DNA of 38,133 bases, taken from assembly GCA_905234705.1 (NCBI GenBank), contig CAJOIB010000042.1:1-38133 (forward strand), given 5' to 3'. Position numbers and translations under genes: made by a program. The notes beneath the pieces were generated by a model, which saw nothing but the letters and a program-made list of their open reading frames with translations, ran no database searches and had not been told where the DNA came from. Source of the DNA: an uncultured Selenomonadaceae bacterium (GTDB lineage: Bacteria; Bacillota; Negativicutes; Selenomonadales; Selenomonadaceae). Below, piece by piece: positions 17,323 to 28,076 of this stretch; position 1 is the first letter of the stretch, and every line of letters starts with the position of its first letter.

Positions 17323-19644
17323 TTAGGATAACAGCGCTGTTTTTAAAACTTCGTCCATATGTTCGACGGGAACAAATTCAAGCTTTTCGCGCACGGTTTC
17401 GGGCAAATCTTCGATATCGCGCGCATTTTCTTTTGGCAAAATAATTGTGTGCATACCTTCACGATACGCCGCTAAAACTTTTTCCTTCAAGCCGCCGATT
17501 GGCAAAACATTTCCGCGCAAAGTAATTTCGCCCGTCATAGCCACGTCCGAACGAACTTTCCGCTTAGTCAGCGCGCTAATCATAGCCGTTGCCATCGTGA
17601 TACCGGCGCTCGGACCATCCTTGGGAACTGCGCCTTCGGGCACGTGCACGTGAATATCATTTTTTTCGTAAAAATCTTCATCGAGTTGCATTAAATCACT
17701 GCGGCTGCGAATGTACGTCAAGCCAGCTTGAGCGCTCTCCTGCATGACGTCGCCCAAATGCCCTGTAAGCAAAAGTTTGCCCTTGCCTTTCAAAACGATA
17801 GCTTCAGTGGGTAAAATATCGCCGCCAACTTCAGTCCACGCCATACCGGTTGAAACGCCGATTTGAGGCTGCTTTTCCGCCTTGGTTTGCAAATATTTCG
17901 GTCGCCCAAGAAAATCGCGCAGATTTTTTGTCGTTACGTAAACAGTGCCTTCTTCGCCCTCAACGATTTTCCGAGCCGCCTTTCGACAAGCACGCCCAAT
18001 AACCCGCTCCAACTCACGAACGCCAGCCTCGCGCGTATATTCCGCTATAATCGTTTGCAACACGCCTTTAGCAAAAACTACGTCGCCCGACTTCAAGCCG
18101 TTAGCTTCCTTCTGCTTTTTGGTGAGATACCGCCGCGCTATTTCAAGCTTTTCTTGCTCAGTGTAACTCGACAGCGTTATTATTTCCATTCTGTCGCGCA
18201 GTGGCTTAGGTATTGTGCTTAAATCATTCGCCGTCACAATCCATAAAATTTTTGACAAATCAAACGCCGTATCAAGATAATGGTCGGTGAAAGAATTATT
18301 CTGCTCTGGGTCAAGAACTTCAAGCAACGCCGAAGAAGGATCTCCGCTGTAACCGTCGCGCCCAAGTTTATCAACTTCATCAAGCAGAAATACCGGATTG
18401 TTTGAGCCAGCTTTTTTCAAACCTTGAATAATCCGCCCAGGCAACGCGCCAACATAAGTCCGCCTGTGCCCGCGAATTTCAGCCTCATCGCGAATGCCGC
18501 CCAAACTCGCACGAATAAATTTCCGCCCCATTGACTTAGCAACAGACGACGCCAATGAAGTTTTGCCAACGCCAGGCGGACCTACCAGACACAATATCGG
18601 CGCGGGCTTATCCTTAGTCAAAACTTTAACCGCCAGAAAATCTAAAATGCGCTCCTTGACTTTTTCGAGCCCGTAATGATCTGCGTCCAAAACATTCTTC
18701 GCATTGGCAATGTCAGTCGAATCTTCGGTTGAAATGCGCCACGGCAAATCAAACAGCCAATCAAGATACGTGCGAATAACGCTTGACTCCTGCGCCATTG
18801 ACGGCAGGCGCTCCATTCGCGTCAATTCTTTTTCAATGATAGTCTTAACTTCGTCCGGATAATCGCCGTCAGCTAAACGCTTGCGATATTCCGACGCATT
18901 TTCAGCAACATCTTCATCTTCGCCGAGTTCCTTGTGAATCGCCCGCAGTTGCTCGCGCAGGTAACTATCTTTTTGCAATTTCTCAATTTGCCCGCGCACC
19001 CGCTGATTTATCTGGGCTTCCATTTGCAAAACTTCAAGTTCCCGCGCCAATATCGTATACAATTTTTCAAGCCGCTGTTCCACATCGAGCGCTTCAAGCA
19101 ATTCTTGTTTCTGGTCGAGTTTTAAATTCAAATGGCTGGTTATCAAATCCGCCAGCCGCCCAATATCTTCAAGAATCGTCACCGCTACAAAAGTTTCTGA
19201 AGGTATGCGCTTGCTGAGTTTAACCCACTCTTCAAATTCGTGAACCACGCCACGAACAAGCGCCTCAAGTTGCAGTGAATCTTTCCAAACATCCTCGTGA
19301 ACTTCAACGTCAACTTCAGTGTAGCCTTCAAATTCGCGATAGCCCGTCATAACGCCGCGGTGTACGCCTTCAACCAAAACGCGCACATTCCCGTCCGGAA
19401 TCTTGATAATCTGCCGCACGTCAGCCACTGTTCCAACGTCGTACAAATCTTCGCGTTTCGGCGAATCAAAGTCTATGTCTTTCTGCGCGACCAAAAAAAT
19501 TCTGCGGTCAGCCACCATCGCCGCCTCAAGCGCATTTATCGAATTTGGGCGTCCTACGTCCAGGTGCATTATCATATTCGGAAAAACCGTTACGCCTCTA
19601 AGCGGCACTAGCGGCAACGTCACATTTTCTATTACGTTCGTCAA
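17323..19644 (-). CDS. lon: ATP-dependent protease La
   Basis: Full-length 773 aa; [41 protein letters not shown]. Confidence 0.97.
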   Translation of the reverse strand: MTNVIENVTLPLVPLRGVTVFPNMIMHLDVGRPNSINALEAAMVADRRIFLVAQKDIDFDSPKREDLYDVGTVADVRQIIKIPDGNVRVLVEGVHRGVMTGYREFEGYTEVDVEVHEDVWKDSLQLEALVRGVVHEFEEWVKLSKRIPSETFVAVTILEDIGRLADLITSHLNLKLDQKQELLEALDVEQRLEKLYTILARELEVLQMEAQINQRVRGQIEKLQKDSYLREQLRAIHKELGEDEDVAENASEYRKRLADGDYPDEVKTIIEKELTRMERLPSMAQESSVIRTYLDWLFDLPWRISTEDSTDIANAKNVLDADHYGLEKVKERILDFLAVKVLTKDKPAPILCLVGPPGVGKTSLASSVAKSMGRKFIRASLGGIRDEAEIRGHRRTYVGALPGRIIQGLKKAGSNNPVFLLDEVDKLGRDGYSGDPSSALLEVLDPEQNNSFTDHYLDTAFDLSKILWIVTANDLSTIPKPLRDRMEIITLSSYTEQEKLEIARRYLTKKQKEANGLKSGDVVFAKGVLQTIIAEYTREAGVRELERVIGRACRKAARKIVEGEEGTVYVTTKNLRDFLGRPKYLQTKAEKQPQIGVSTGMAWTEVGGDILPTEAIVLKGKGKLLLTGHLGDVMQESAQAGLTYIRSRSDLMQLDEDFYEKNDIHVHVPEGAVPKDGPSAGITMATAMISALTKRKVRSDVAMTGEITLRGNVLPIGGLKEKVLAAYREGMHTIILPKENARDIEDLPETVREKLEFVPVEHMDEVLKTALLS

Positions 19645-19678
19645 TTTTTGTCACCTCTCATTCAAAAAGAAGTGGAAT

Positions 19679-20923
19679 TTAATTTTTGCTAAGCATTTTT
19701 TTAACATCGCTCCGTAAAATCGGGCTTTTATTGTGAACAACATCGTTTCTGGTTACCGTTACAACGGTGTTGCCTTCAATAGACGGCGTGTTGAACATGC
19801 TATCGCGCATAACCCGCTCCAGAATCGAACGCAAACCGCGCGCGCCGGTGTTCCGCTGAATCGCCTCATTTGCAATAGCCTGCAATGCGTCTTCTTCAAA
19901 TTCCAGGCGCGTGTCGTCCATATCCATAAGTTTTTTATACTGTTTAATCAACGCATTTTTCGGTTCAGTCAAAATCCTAACAAGTGTATTCTCATCGAGA
20001 GCGTCAAGCGTCGCGATTATTGGCAAACGTCCAACAAATTCCGGAATCAGCCCAAATTTCAATAAATCATCGGGCATAACTTCCTTCAAAATTTTGCCAA
20101 CGTCTTTATCGTTTTTTGAAGCAATATTCGCGCCGAATCCTAATTTACTGCCCTTAGTGCGCTCCTCAATAACTTTTTCAAGCCCGTTAAAAGCGCCGCC
20201 GCAAATGAACAGAACATTTTTCGTATCGATTGAAATCATTTCCTGCATTTGCTGATGAACGCTGCTCGGTATCGGCACATTAACGCTTGTGCCTTCCAAA
20301 ATCTTCAGCAACGCCTGTTGAACGCCTTCACCCGAAATATCGCGCGTCGTACCGGCTTTGCGGGCGATTTTATCAATTTCATCAATGTAAACAATTCCGC
20401 GCTCCGCTTTGCCAACGTCGCCATTCGCCGAATTTATCAGCGCCAATAAAATATCTTCAACATTTTCGCCAACATAACCGGCTTCAGTCAAAGCATTCGC
20501 ATCGACTATCGCCAGCGGCACATTCAAAATCTTAGCTAAAATCTGCGCGAATAAAGTTTTGCCGCTGCCCGTCGGTCCAATCATCAAAATATTCGACTTC
20601 TGCAATTCAACATCGTCCTCAGCTTTTCGCTTCTGCCCAATGCGCTTGTAGTGATTGTAAACCGCCACCGACAAAGTTTTTTTCGCGTCGTCCTGCCCAA
20701 TAATGTATTGGTCGAGAATCGTATAAATTTTTTTCGGCTTAGGCAGGTTGGTATTGGTAGTAGTTTCCTCCTTGACTTCGTTTTCCAAAATTTCATTGCA
20801 AAGTCGAACGCACCCGTCGCAAATGTACACGCCTGGACCTTGAATCAGCCGGTTAACCTGCCTGTCCAATTTCCCGCAAAATGAACATTTATAAACTTTG
20901 CTACTTGTTTCATATTTAGGCAA
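19679..20923 (-). CDS. clpX: ATP-dependent Clp protease ATP-binding subunit ClpX
   Basis: [28 protein letters not shown] zinc domain; [20 protein letters not shown] start. Confidence 0.96.
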   Translation of the reverse strand: MPKYETSSKVYKCSFCGKLDRQVNRLIQGPGVYICDGCVRLCNEILENEVKEETTTNTNLPKPKKIYTILDQYIIGQDDAKKTLSVAVYNHYKRIGQKRKAEDDVELQKSNILMIGPTGSGKTLFAQILAKILNVPLAIVDANALTEAGYVGENVEDILLALINSANGDVGKAERGIVYIDEIDKIARKAGTTRDISGEGVQQALLKILEGTSVNVPIPSSVHQQMQEMISIDTKNVLFICGGAFNGLEKVIEERTKGSKLGFGANIASKNDKDVGKILKEVMPDDLLKFGLIPEFVGRLPIIATLDALDENTLVRILTEPKNALIKQYKKLMDMDDTRLEFEEDALQAIANEAIQRNTGARGLRSILERVMRDSMFNTPSIEGNTVVTVTRNDVVHNKSPILRSDVKKMLSKN

Positions 20924-20930
20924 TTTTTTA

Positions 20931-20939
20931 CCCCCCCCC
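20931..20939 (-). repeat. Homopolymer G9 (coding strand) at the clpX ribosome-binding site
   Basis: Reverse complement GGCAGGGGGGGGGTAAAAAATTG(clpX start); the G tract ends 7 nt before the TTG. Confidence 0.8.
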
Positions 20940-20997
20940 TGCCGGATTTTGCTTTTCGAGTAAATTTATTAACCAACATAAAAATTTAATCCAGCTG

Positions 20998-21618
20998 TCA
21001 TTGTGCATCTTGTTCGGATTCCGTTTTCGTTGGAATTGGGCGAACAATAACATCATCAATTAAGCCGTAAGCCTTAGCGTCCTCTGCCGTCATAAAATTA
21101 TCGCGCTCGGTATCAGCCATAATTTTTTCGCGCGGCTGACCGGTATGTTTGCATAGAATATCATTGCCGACTTCGCGTAGGCGTAAAATCTCACGCGCTT
21201 GAATTTGAATGTCAGTCGACTGTCCGCTTGCGCCGCCCAATGGCTGGTGAATCATAATTCTAGCCAAAGGCAAGGCAAATCGTTTACCTTTCGCGCCCGC
21301 CGTTAAAAGCAGCGAGCCCATTGACGCCGCTTGACCAATACAAATCGTTGAAACGTCCGGCTTGATATACTGCATTGTGTCATAAATCGCCAAGCCCGCC
21401 GTAACCACGCCGCCAGGGCTGTTTATGTACAGGTGAATATCTTTGTCGGGATCTTCCGATTCAAGGAAAAGCAACTGCGCTACAACCGAATTTGCAACGT
21501 CGTCATTTATCGGTCCGCCCAAAAAAACAATTCTGTCTTTCAGAAGTCGCGAATATATATCGTAAGCGCGCTCACCAAATCCGGTCTTTTCGATAACCAT
21601 CGGCACGTAATATGCCAT
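20998..21618 (-). CDS. clpP: ATP-dependent Clp protease proteolytic subunit
   Basis: [41 protein letters not shown]. Confidence 0.96.
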   Translation of the reverse strand: MAYYVPMVIEKTGFGERAYDIYSRLLKDRIVFLGGPINDDVANSVVAQLLFLESEDPDKDIHLYINSPGGVVTAGLAIYDTMQYIKPDVSTICIGQAASMGSLLLTAGAKGKRFALPLARIMIHQPLGGASGQSTDIQIQAREILRLREVGNDILCKHTGQPREKIMADTERDNFMTAEDAKAYGLIDDVIVRPIPTKTESEQDAQ

Positions 21619-21715
21619 AAAAAATCACCTCTAAAATATAAGAATATGCGATTGAGAAATAGGCAACGCCCAAATCTCAACCGCCTTTCAAAAAAATTTT
21701 TTATTCAGTTAGAAT

Positions 21716-23086
21716 TTATTTGCTGTTTTTAGTTTTATCGGATTTTTTTTCGTCAACTTTAGCCGGTTCTGTTTCAATTTTTTCAGCGTCTGCGCCTTTC
21801 GCCATATTTTCAACGATGAACTGCATAACTTTGCGCCTGCGAACATTCGCCACGACATTTGAGATTTGCCGATTTTCATTTAGAACCTTGACGATTTGCT
21901 TAGGCGTAGTGCGATACAGGCTGGCAAGGTAGGCAATTTCGTAATTGACTTCTTGATTATCAGCCTTAATATCTTCAATGCGGGCGACTTCGTCAAGCAG
22001 AATTTCAGTAAGCACGTCGCGCTTAGCGGCTTCGCGGTAAGTTTCGCGCATTGCGTCCATATCCATTCCGGAAACCGACATATACTGTTCGAGTTTCATA
22101 CCCTGGCTTTGAAGTCTAACGTCGAGTTCGTCAATGAGCTGGTCAATGCGCTCTTCAATCATAACCGGCGGCACATCGACAGTCATATTTTCGACAGCTT
22201 TTTGAACGACGTCTTCCTGCTGTTTCTCGATGGCGCGGCGTTTGGCGTTAGCTTCCATATTTTTGCGAATGTCAGCTTTGAAATCGTCGAGAGTCTCAAA
22301 TTTGCTGACTTTCTTAACAAATTCTGCGTCGAGTTCGGGCAGTTCCTTATGTTTAATGCTGTCAATTTTGCAATGAAAAACTGCGGGCTTATCGGCAAGT
22401 TCCTTGACGTGATAATCTTCGGGGAAAGTAACTTTAACGTCTTTTTCGTCGCCGATTTTCAAACCAATCAGTTGCTCTTCAAAATCGCCGATAAATCTGT
22501 GAGAGCCAATTTCCAGCGGATAATCCTTGCCTTCGCCGCCTTCAAATTTTTCGCCGTCAACAGTACCGACAAAATCCAGCGTGATAAAATCGCCGTCCGC
22601 AACTTTTGCCCCTTCCGGCGCGTCAACCATATTTGCGTGGTGATTTCTCAACGCTTCAATTTGTTCGTCAATATTTTCGTCGGTTACCGGCTCAACAACC
22701 TGTTCGACTTCGAGCCCCTTGTAATCGCCCAGTTTAACTTCAGGATAAGGCGTGAAAGTCAGCGTGAATTTAAATTCTTTGCCGTCTTCAATGCTGATAA
22801 CTTTGGGCTTCATTTCCGTTACGGGGACGATTTTCATTTCGTTGATAACGTCATTTGCGGCTTGGCGGATAAGAATATCCTGCGCCTCTTCGAGCACAAC
22901 GCCTTTGCCTAAATGTTGTTCGAGAATCAAAATCGGCGGAACTTTGCCTTTGCGGAAACCAGGAATGCTCGCGTGCTCGGCAAGTTGTTTGCAGGCGCGC
23001 TGCTTAGCTTTCTCAAGCTCGGCGGCATCGTATTCTACAGTTACTTCATTTTCGTAATCGCCTATTTTCCTTGTGCTAGTTTTCAT
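21716..23086 (-). CDS. tig: Trigger factor
   Basis: ASIPGFRKGKVPPILILEQHLGKG; PPIase domain VADGDFITLDFVGTVDGEKFEGGEG. Start placed at MKTSTRKIG rather than the longer ORF. Confidence 0.95.
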   Translation of the reverse strand: MKTSTRKIGDYENEVTVEYDAAELEKAKQRACKQLAEHASIPGFRKGKVPPILILEQHLGKGVVLEEAQDILIRQAANDVINEMKIVPVTEMKPKVISIEDGKEFKFTLTFTPYPEVKLGDYKGLEVEQVVEPVTDENIDEQIEALRNHHANMVDAPEGAKVADGDFITLDFVGTVDGEKFEGGEGKDYPLEIGSHRFIGDFEEQLIGLKIGDEKDVKVTFPEDYHVKELADKPAVFHCKIDSIKHKELPELDAEFVKKVSKFETLDDFKADIRKNMEANAKRRAIEKQQEDVVQKAVENMTVDVPPVMIEERIDQLIDELDVRLQSQGMKLEQYMSVSGMDMDAMRETYREAAKRDVLTEILLDEVARIEDIKADNQEVNYEIAYLASLYRTTPKQIVKVLNENRQISNVVANVRRRKVMQFIVENMAKGADAEKIETEPAKVDEKKSDKTKNSK

Positions 23087-23167
23087 TGTCAAAATATGAC
23101 CTCCTGTATATCCATTGTGCAATACAACACGAATTTTAACACGACGGGCAAAAAAAAACAAGACTTA

Positions 23168-25317
23168 ATAGCGATAAGTAGGGCTTTGAATTTATCGCTG
23201 CCTTTTCCCCCGCTCCGCACCGTACGTGCGCCTTTCAGCGCATACGGCGCTCCATCTTTCACTTCTACTTTCAATCTAATCAGTTTACCTTAAAATTTCA
23301 TTTCCAGCTTTTTGTCTGATTTTGTTGCTAAGATTAAGTTATCGTAGTCGTCCTTGCCGCCTAATATCCGTGATGTAATGTGGTTATATCTTCAGCGGCT
23401 GTGAACTCTTCGCCAGTTACTGCACATTTGCCCTTCTGAGTGTTGTATAGCGAAATGCGGTTGTCTGCGTATTCTATGCTCCGTCCGTATAGTGGTTGCT
23501 GTAATAATTTAATGCTGATTGTGTCATAGTCCCTTTCATATGTTCTGCTTGTTTTATTCCTTGGATTTTTATGTTGTACATAACTAATTGGGTACATTAG
23601 TTCGTTTGCTATGTATTGTAGCATTTTAGATTTGCCATACCGCGCCATTTCAATTTTGGTGAGATTGCGTCCCGTTCGCTTGACGTCTAGTTTGTGCGTG
23701 ATAATACTGTGAACTGCTTGACTGATTTTATTGCAGTCTAAATTAATAAGCGTCGCTATTTGGTAGTAATTTTGTACGCCTCTAACCATTGCGTTGTATA
23801 AGTGGATTTCTCCCATTAGCTTGTATTTTGGTCTAGGGCGTGCCATATGTTTTATCTGCCTTTTTAGTTTCTGCGTTATTATTTTGACTTTTTTGTCTGT
23901 GATATGAGATTTAACAACTTGTTTGTTGCCTTTCGGGTGGACTTTGATTTTGAAACCGAGAAATTCTGAGTATTTGCGCTTGACATTAACCACCCGTGTT
24001 TTGTCTGGTGATACTTCTAATTTCAGTCGCTCCGTTAGCCATTGCGTTATTGCAATTTTGGTTTTCTCAGCGGCTGTCTTTGTTCTACAGAATATCCTGA
24101 AGTCATCAGCGTATCTAACAGTGTACATCTCCTTCAATTTGGTCTTGCGCATTGCTTCATAACCGTGTCCCTTATTCTTTGTGCCCGTCGGATTGATTTT
24201 CCCTTTGTATTTGTCGATTATGGGGTTTTGTTCCCAATTATTTTCAACCCAATGGTCAAGTTCGTTTAGTACGATATTTGCTACTTGTGGAGTGCCTTTG
24301 TTTGGATATATGAGTTTGCCATTTTCTTTAATTGGCGTCTTGAGTATGCGCCGGATTTTATTTAGTAAGTGTCGGTCTCTTATTCCTAGCGTCCACATTT
24401 GGCGTATTAATTTTGAGTGATTAACATTGTCGAAGAATTTTCTGATGTCAAATTCTATTACAAAGTGTAAGTGTCCGCGTTGCATTCTCAGTTCCGCATC
24501 CGCTATTGCATTTTCAACTGATTTACCTGACCTGAAACCGTAACTGTGCTTACTAAAACGTGCTTCACATTACGCCTAATAGGTTTCGGGCGGTAACCGT
24601 GCTTACTTCCTGATACTATGAATTTAACTTTCTCGACAACTTCATCTGCGTTAAGTTTCTTAATGTCATTAATGGTAAGTTTGTCCGTTCCGTTATTCTT
24701 AATGTTCCGGTATGCAAGCAGAATATTTTCGCGGCTAAAAACAATTTCCATTAGGTTTGTAAAAACGCCGCCGCATTTTGCTTGCTCGTAAAGTTCGCTG
24801 TAAATGTTATTTTCTGGCAAGTGGCAACACCTCCTTAGGTGCTCCTTTTTGTCGTGCTCGAATCCCCTTTCAACTGTTGATTGATTGTTAAAGTAAAAGA
24901 CTTGAGCCCATTCCTCCAGCGCCATCCTATCTGTACATTTAGCCTTAGGTCTTTGCTATGAGCCTGCAAGCTTGCCAATGCCCGTAACACTACTGGGTTT
25001 TTCATAATCAGGATTTTTACTAGCCCTACTTGCAACTGTTATCAGCTAAATACATTTCTGTATTTTCGCCATTTAGACCCGTACACTCACAAATTCGTCA
25101 GTTCCGTGTGAAACATTCTAACCATAGCTAATTTATAGACTAGGATACACAACTCACCGCTGAGCCGCTAATGTTACGGTATCTGTCCGCCGCCTTTAAC
25201 GGGCTTCTAACATTACTGCTAGCCATGGGCGCTTCGGGGCGTTACTCCTTCATTTCACCCTTCGGATAATCAGTTCGCTTTACGCGCAGTATCTTTTCAA
25301 TACTGAACATGTCGCAC
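23168..25317 (-). mobile_element. Group II intron (with RT/HNH ORF), inserted between tig and a hypothetical gene
   Basis: 5' end GTGCGAC at 25317; domain V AGCGCCGTATGCGCTGAAAGGCGCACGTACGGTGC at 23217-23251; domain VI-like stem AGCGATAA...TTATCGCTAT; 3' end approximate. Confidence 0.85.
23361..24925 (-). pseudogene. Group II intron reverse transcriptase/maturase, disrupted
   Basis: Split across ORFs 24503-24925 and 23361-24485. YADD present; CEARFSKHSYGFRSGKS recovered only by joining frames; HNH tail GGKDDYDNLILATKSDKK also out of frame. Confidence 0.85.
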
Positions 25318-25325
25318 TAAAGCAA

Positions 25326-25679
25326 TTACTCAGCTTTCAAATCAGCCTTGACCATTTCGACGAAAATTTTTCCATTGGCGCGCATACCGGATTCATCGAC
25401 AATTTTTTTCATAGCTTGAGTAGTTGCGTCCAAGTTAAAGCAAATATTACCAATCGCGGGCGCGGTAACTATTGACATTTTCGCGGTATAAACATTGCTG
25501 TTGTACACGGTTTTGCTGAGTTCTTCCTGCGCGGCTGTAAACATATTTTGAATTTTTTCAAGGTCAATGTCCTTAGTGCCGAGATATTTTAAAATACCGG
25601 AAGGAAAATAATTACCGGCGATTTTGTTGCAGGCGGATTTAGCGACCATTGCCTTCAAAACGGCTGGAACATTTTTCAT
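25326..25679 (-). CDS. Hypothetical protein (117 aa)
   Basis: ORF with GAGGTA SD; adjacent to the upstream hypothetical gene. Confidence 0.65.
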   Translation of the reverse strand: MKNVPAVLKAMVAKSACNKIAGNYFPSGILKYLGTKDIDLEKIQNMFTAAQEELSKTVYNSNVYTAKMSIVTAPAIGNICFNLDATTQAMKKIVDESGMRANGKIFVEMVKADLKAE

Positions 25680-25688
25680 AGCGATACC

Positions 25689-26249
25689 TCATTCAAATTT
25701 ATGTACAAAAAAATTATCCGCCGCTTCGGTCGTGAAGGTCAAATTTTTAATATCGTCCAATTTGCCGCCGCTGACAATCAGATTTACAACTTTGCACCAA
25801 TCGCGCAGAATATTTTCGTCGAAGTCGAAGCAGTACGCCAAATCGACAATTCCGGAAAGTTCGGCGCTGTAAATGTCGTCATTAATCGCCGCGCTAAAAA
25901 GTAGCCAAAAAATTAATCTATAATAGACGTGGTAATTCTTTTCAGTGCCGCCCTTGTATTTCATATCCAAGTAAGTTTGAACCAAATCCTGGTCGCTCAA
26001 AACTTCCAGCATACTCGATTTATTTGGGTTGAAAATATTTTCCATAGCGGCGATAAGTGGGTCGGAATTGTAGCGCTTGAAAATCGGCACGGAATAAGAT
26101 TTGAATTTGGAGCGCATATTTCCAAAAACAAATACGCCATTAGCTCGTCCCGCTAAATAACGGTCTGTATTCTGGACTATCGTTCGGAATTTTAGCAACT
26201 TCATATACTCCGCATCGGAACTTAGGGCATCATAATTCACAAGCACCAC
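25689..26249 (-). CDS. Hypothetical protein, possible TerB-like helical domain
   Basis: 186-aa ORF; segment AAINDDIYSAELSGIVDLAYCFDFDENILRDWCKVV resembles TerB-like proteins only loosely. Confidence 0.6.
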   Translation of the reverse strand: MVLVNYDALSSDAEYMKLLKFRTIVQNTDRYLAGRANGVFVFGNMRSKFKSYSVPIFKRYNSDPLIAAMENIFNPNKSSMLEVLSDQDLVQTYLDMKYKGGTEKNYHVYYRLIFWLLFSAAINDDIYSAELSGIVDLAYCFDFDENILRDWCKVVNLIVSGGKLDDIKNLTFTTEAADNFFVHKFE

Positions 26250-26312
26250 CGCCTATTAATTTTTTTATGGCTTATTTTAGCAATTTGGTTTCATTTATTC
26301 AAGTAATTGTAT

Positions 26313-26341
26313 CAACTTTCTTTTAGCGTAAAAGAAAGTTG
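26313..26341. repeat. Perfect 13-bp inverted repeat, 3-nt loop
   Basis: CAACTTTCTTTTA-GCG-TAAAAGAAAGTTG. Confidence 0.9.
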
Positions 26342-26352
26342 CAAAGAAAAGC

Positions 26353-26390
26353 GCGGCGCGGATAGTCACATCACGTGACTAGCGCGCCGC
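26353..26390. repeat. Second inverted repeat
   Basis: GCGGCGCG-ga-TAGTCAC-atcac-GTGACTA-g-CGCGCCGC. Confidence 0.85.
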
Positions 26391-26393
26391 AGG

Positions 26394-26419
26394 GGCGCTC
26401 ATCCTTGAGCGCCTTTTTT
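26394..26419 (+). terminator. Strong + strand rho-independent terminator
   Basis: GGCGCTCA-TCCT-TGAGCGCC-TTTTTT. Confidence 0.8.
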
Positions 26420-26436
26420 GGTTGATTTTAATTATT

Positions 26437-27408
26437 TTAGCGATTTCTGCTAATCACAAAATCGGCTACCTGTTTCAATGTCAAATTTATTGTAGCGTCA
26501 ATCGCCGCGGGTAAATTATTTTTGGCGGCGGCTATGTGATTCTCCGCGCAAGTCCGGCAATATTCAACTGCATCTGTCTCACGAATTATTTCAATCGCAA
26601 GCGCTACATCCGCACAAGAAATTTTCTCCTGCGCGATTATTTTTGTCAAAGCGTCAGCGCGCGGACTAACTTCCAACGCCCGAATTATCGGCAAAGTTAT
26701 TACGCCGCTCTTCAAATCGCCGCCTACAGCTTTGCCCGTCAATTTTTCCTCACCAAAAAAATCTAGTAAATCATCAATAATTTGAAACGCCAAGCCCAAA
26801 TTGCCACCATAATCAGCAAGATTTTCAATTTCCGTCCGCTCAAGTTTCGCTATTATCCCGCCCAATCGACAGCACGTTGACAAAAAAAACGCCGTCTTCA
26901 AATTTATTCGCGTGTAATATTCTTCCAGCGTTGGCACTACAAAAAATGAGCGGTCTTGAATAATTTCTCCAAGGCACAAATTTTTTACCAGTTTCGACAA
27001 AACCGCGCTAACTTCAGAGCCGTAATCATTTTCCGCTACCAGCTGAAACGCCTTCGCAAAAAGATAATCGCCCACTAAAACCGCTATTTGTGAGCCGTGC
27101 ATTGAGTTAATCGTTTCTACGCCGCGCCGCTTTTTCGCGTTGTCCAAAATGTCGTCGTGTACCAGGCTTGCCGTGTGAATTAGTTCCAGCGCCGCCGCTA
27201 ATGGGATTTCTTTCGTCGGTGAAAAATTTTTATTCGCGCAGGAGCAAGTTAAAAATAATAGCGGGCGCAGTCTTTTTCCGCCGCCGATTAATGGCGTGCA
27301 AATTTCTTGTATGAATTTATCTTCGACGACCGCCTGTCCTATGCAATTTTCTAATTCCTGCAAATTTATTTTTGTCTCCAACGCAGATATGAAATTCAAA
27401 AATCTCAC
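26437..27408 (-). CDS. Polyprenyl synthetase (trans-isoprenyl diphosphate synthase)
   Basis: GGGKRLRPLL, LIHTASLVHDDILDNAKKRRG, LAFQIIDDLLDFFG. Confidence 0.92.
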   Translation of the reverse strand: MRFLNFISALETKINLQELENCIGQAVVEDKFIQEICTPLIGGGKRLRPLLFLTCSCANKNFSPTKEIPLAAALELIHTASLVHDDILDNAKKRRGVETINSMHGSQIAVLVGDYLFAKAFQLVAENDYGSEVSAVLSKLVKNLCLGEIIQDRSFFVVPTLEEYYTRINLKTAFFLSTCCRLGGIIAKLERTEIENLADYGGNLGLAFQIIDDLLDFFGEEKLTGKAVGGDLKSGVITLPIIRALEVSPRADALTKIIAQEKISCADVALAIEIIRETDAVEYCRTCAENHIAAAKNNLPAAIDATINLTLKQVADFVISRNR

Positions 27409-27425
27409 CTATTTCAAAAATTTTT

Positions 27426-28076
27426 TCAGTAAACGAACTTCAAACTGGCAAATCGCAATTCGCTCAACTCAACCAATTTATAAAAATTCGACCAGCTGTA
27501 AAGTTCATTGTACTTTTCGCGGCAATGCAAAACTCGCTTGACATAATTTCTGGTTTCAGTGTAGGGAATGGCGTCAACATCAGAAAAATTTTTCTGCCAA
27601 CCGTTTTTTTCAATCCAATGGCGAACGTTGCCGCGCCCCGCATTATACGCCGCCAGCGCCAATATGTCATTCCCAAAAAATTCGTCTTCCAGCTCCGCCA
27701 AATACCAAATCCCGTACTTAATATTCGTGTCGCTGTCGCTCAATTTATTCAGATTCGGCGGTTCTTCGTCAAGGCAGGACGCTATCCACGCCGCTGTTTC
27801 CGGCATTATTTGCATCAAACCTACCGCGCCGCTTTTCGACCGCGCATTTTCCGCAAAGTTGCTCTCGACCTTCATTACCGATATTGCTAAAAATCTGTCG
27901 ACTTGATAACGCGCCGATAAATCTTCAACGGTTTCGCGGTAAGGGAACGGATACAAAATTTTTTTCTGCGTCGAAGGCAGGTTTATTAAAAAATAGCCGA
28001 TTAGGCAGACGGCGAAAGTTATTACGAAAAATTTTTTCAAACCGAACCCCACCTTAATTGAAACTGAAACGACCAT
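27426..28076 (-). CDS. Lytic transglycosylase (SLT domain)
   Basis: AISVMKVESNFAENARSKSGAVGLMQIMPETAAWI; ALAAYNAGRGNVRHWI. Confidence 0.9.
   Translation of the reverse strand: MVVSVSIKVGFGLKKFFVITFAVCLIGYFLINLPSTQKKILYPFPYRETVEDLSARYQVDRFLAISVMKVESNFAENARSKSGAVGLMQIMPETAAWIASCLDEEPPNLNKLSDSDTNIKYGIWYLAELEDEFFGNDILALAAYNAGRGNVRHWIEKNGWQKNFSDVDAIPYTETRNYVKRVLHCREKYNELYSWSNFYKLVELSELRFASLKFVY

Noticed and set aside
21896-22912. 338-aa + strand ORF
   Set aside because: Antisense shadow of trigger factor; low-complexity F/N-rich translation, no recognisable domain.
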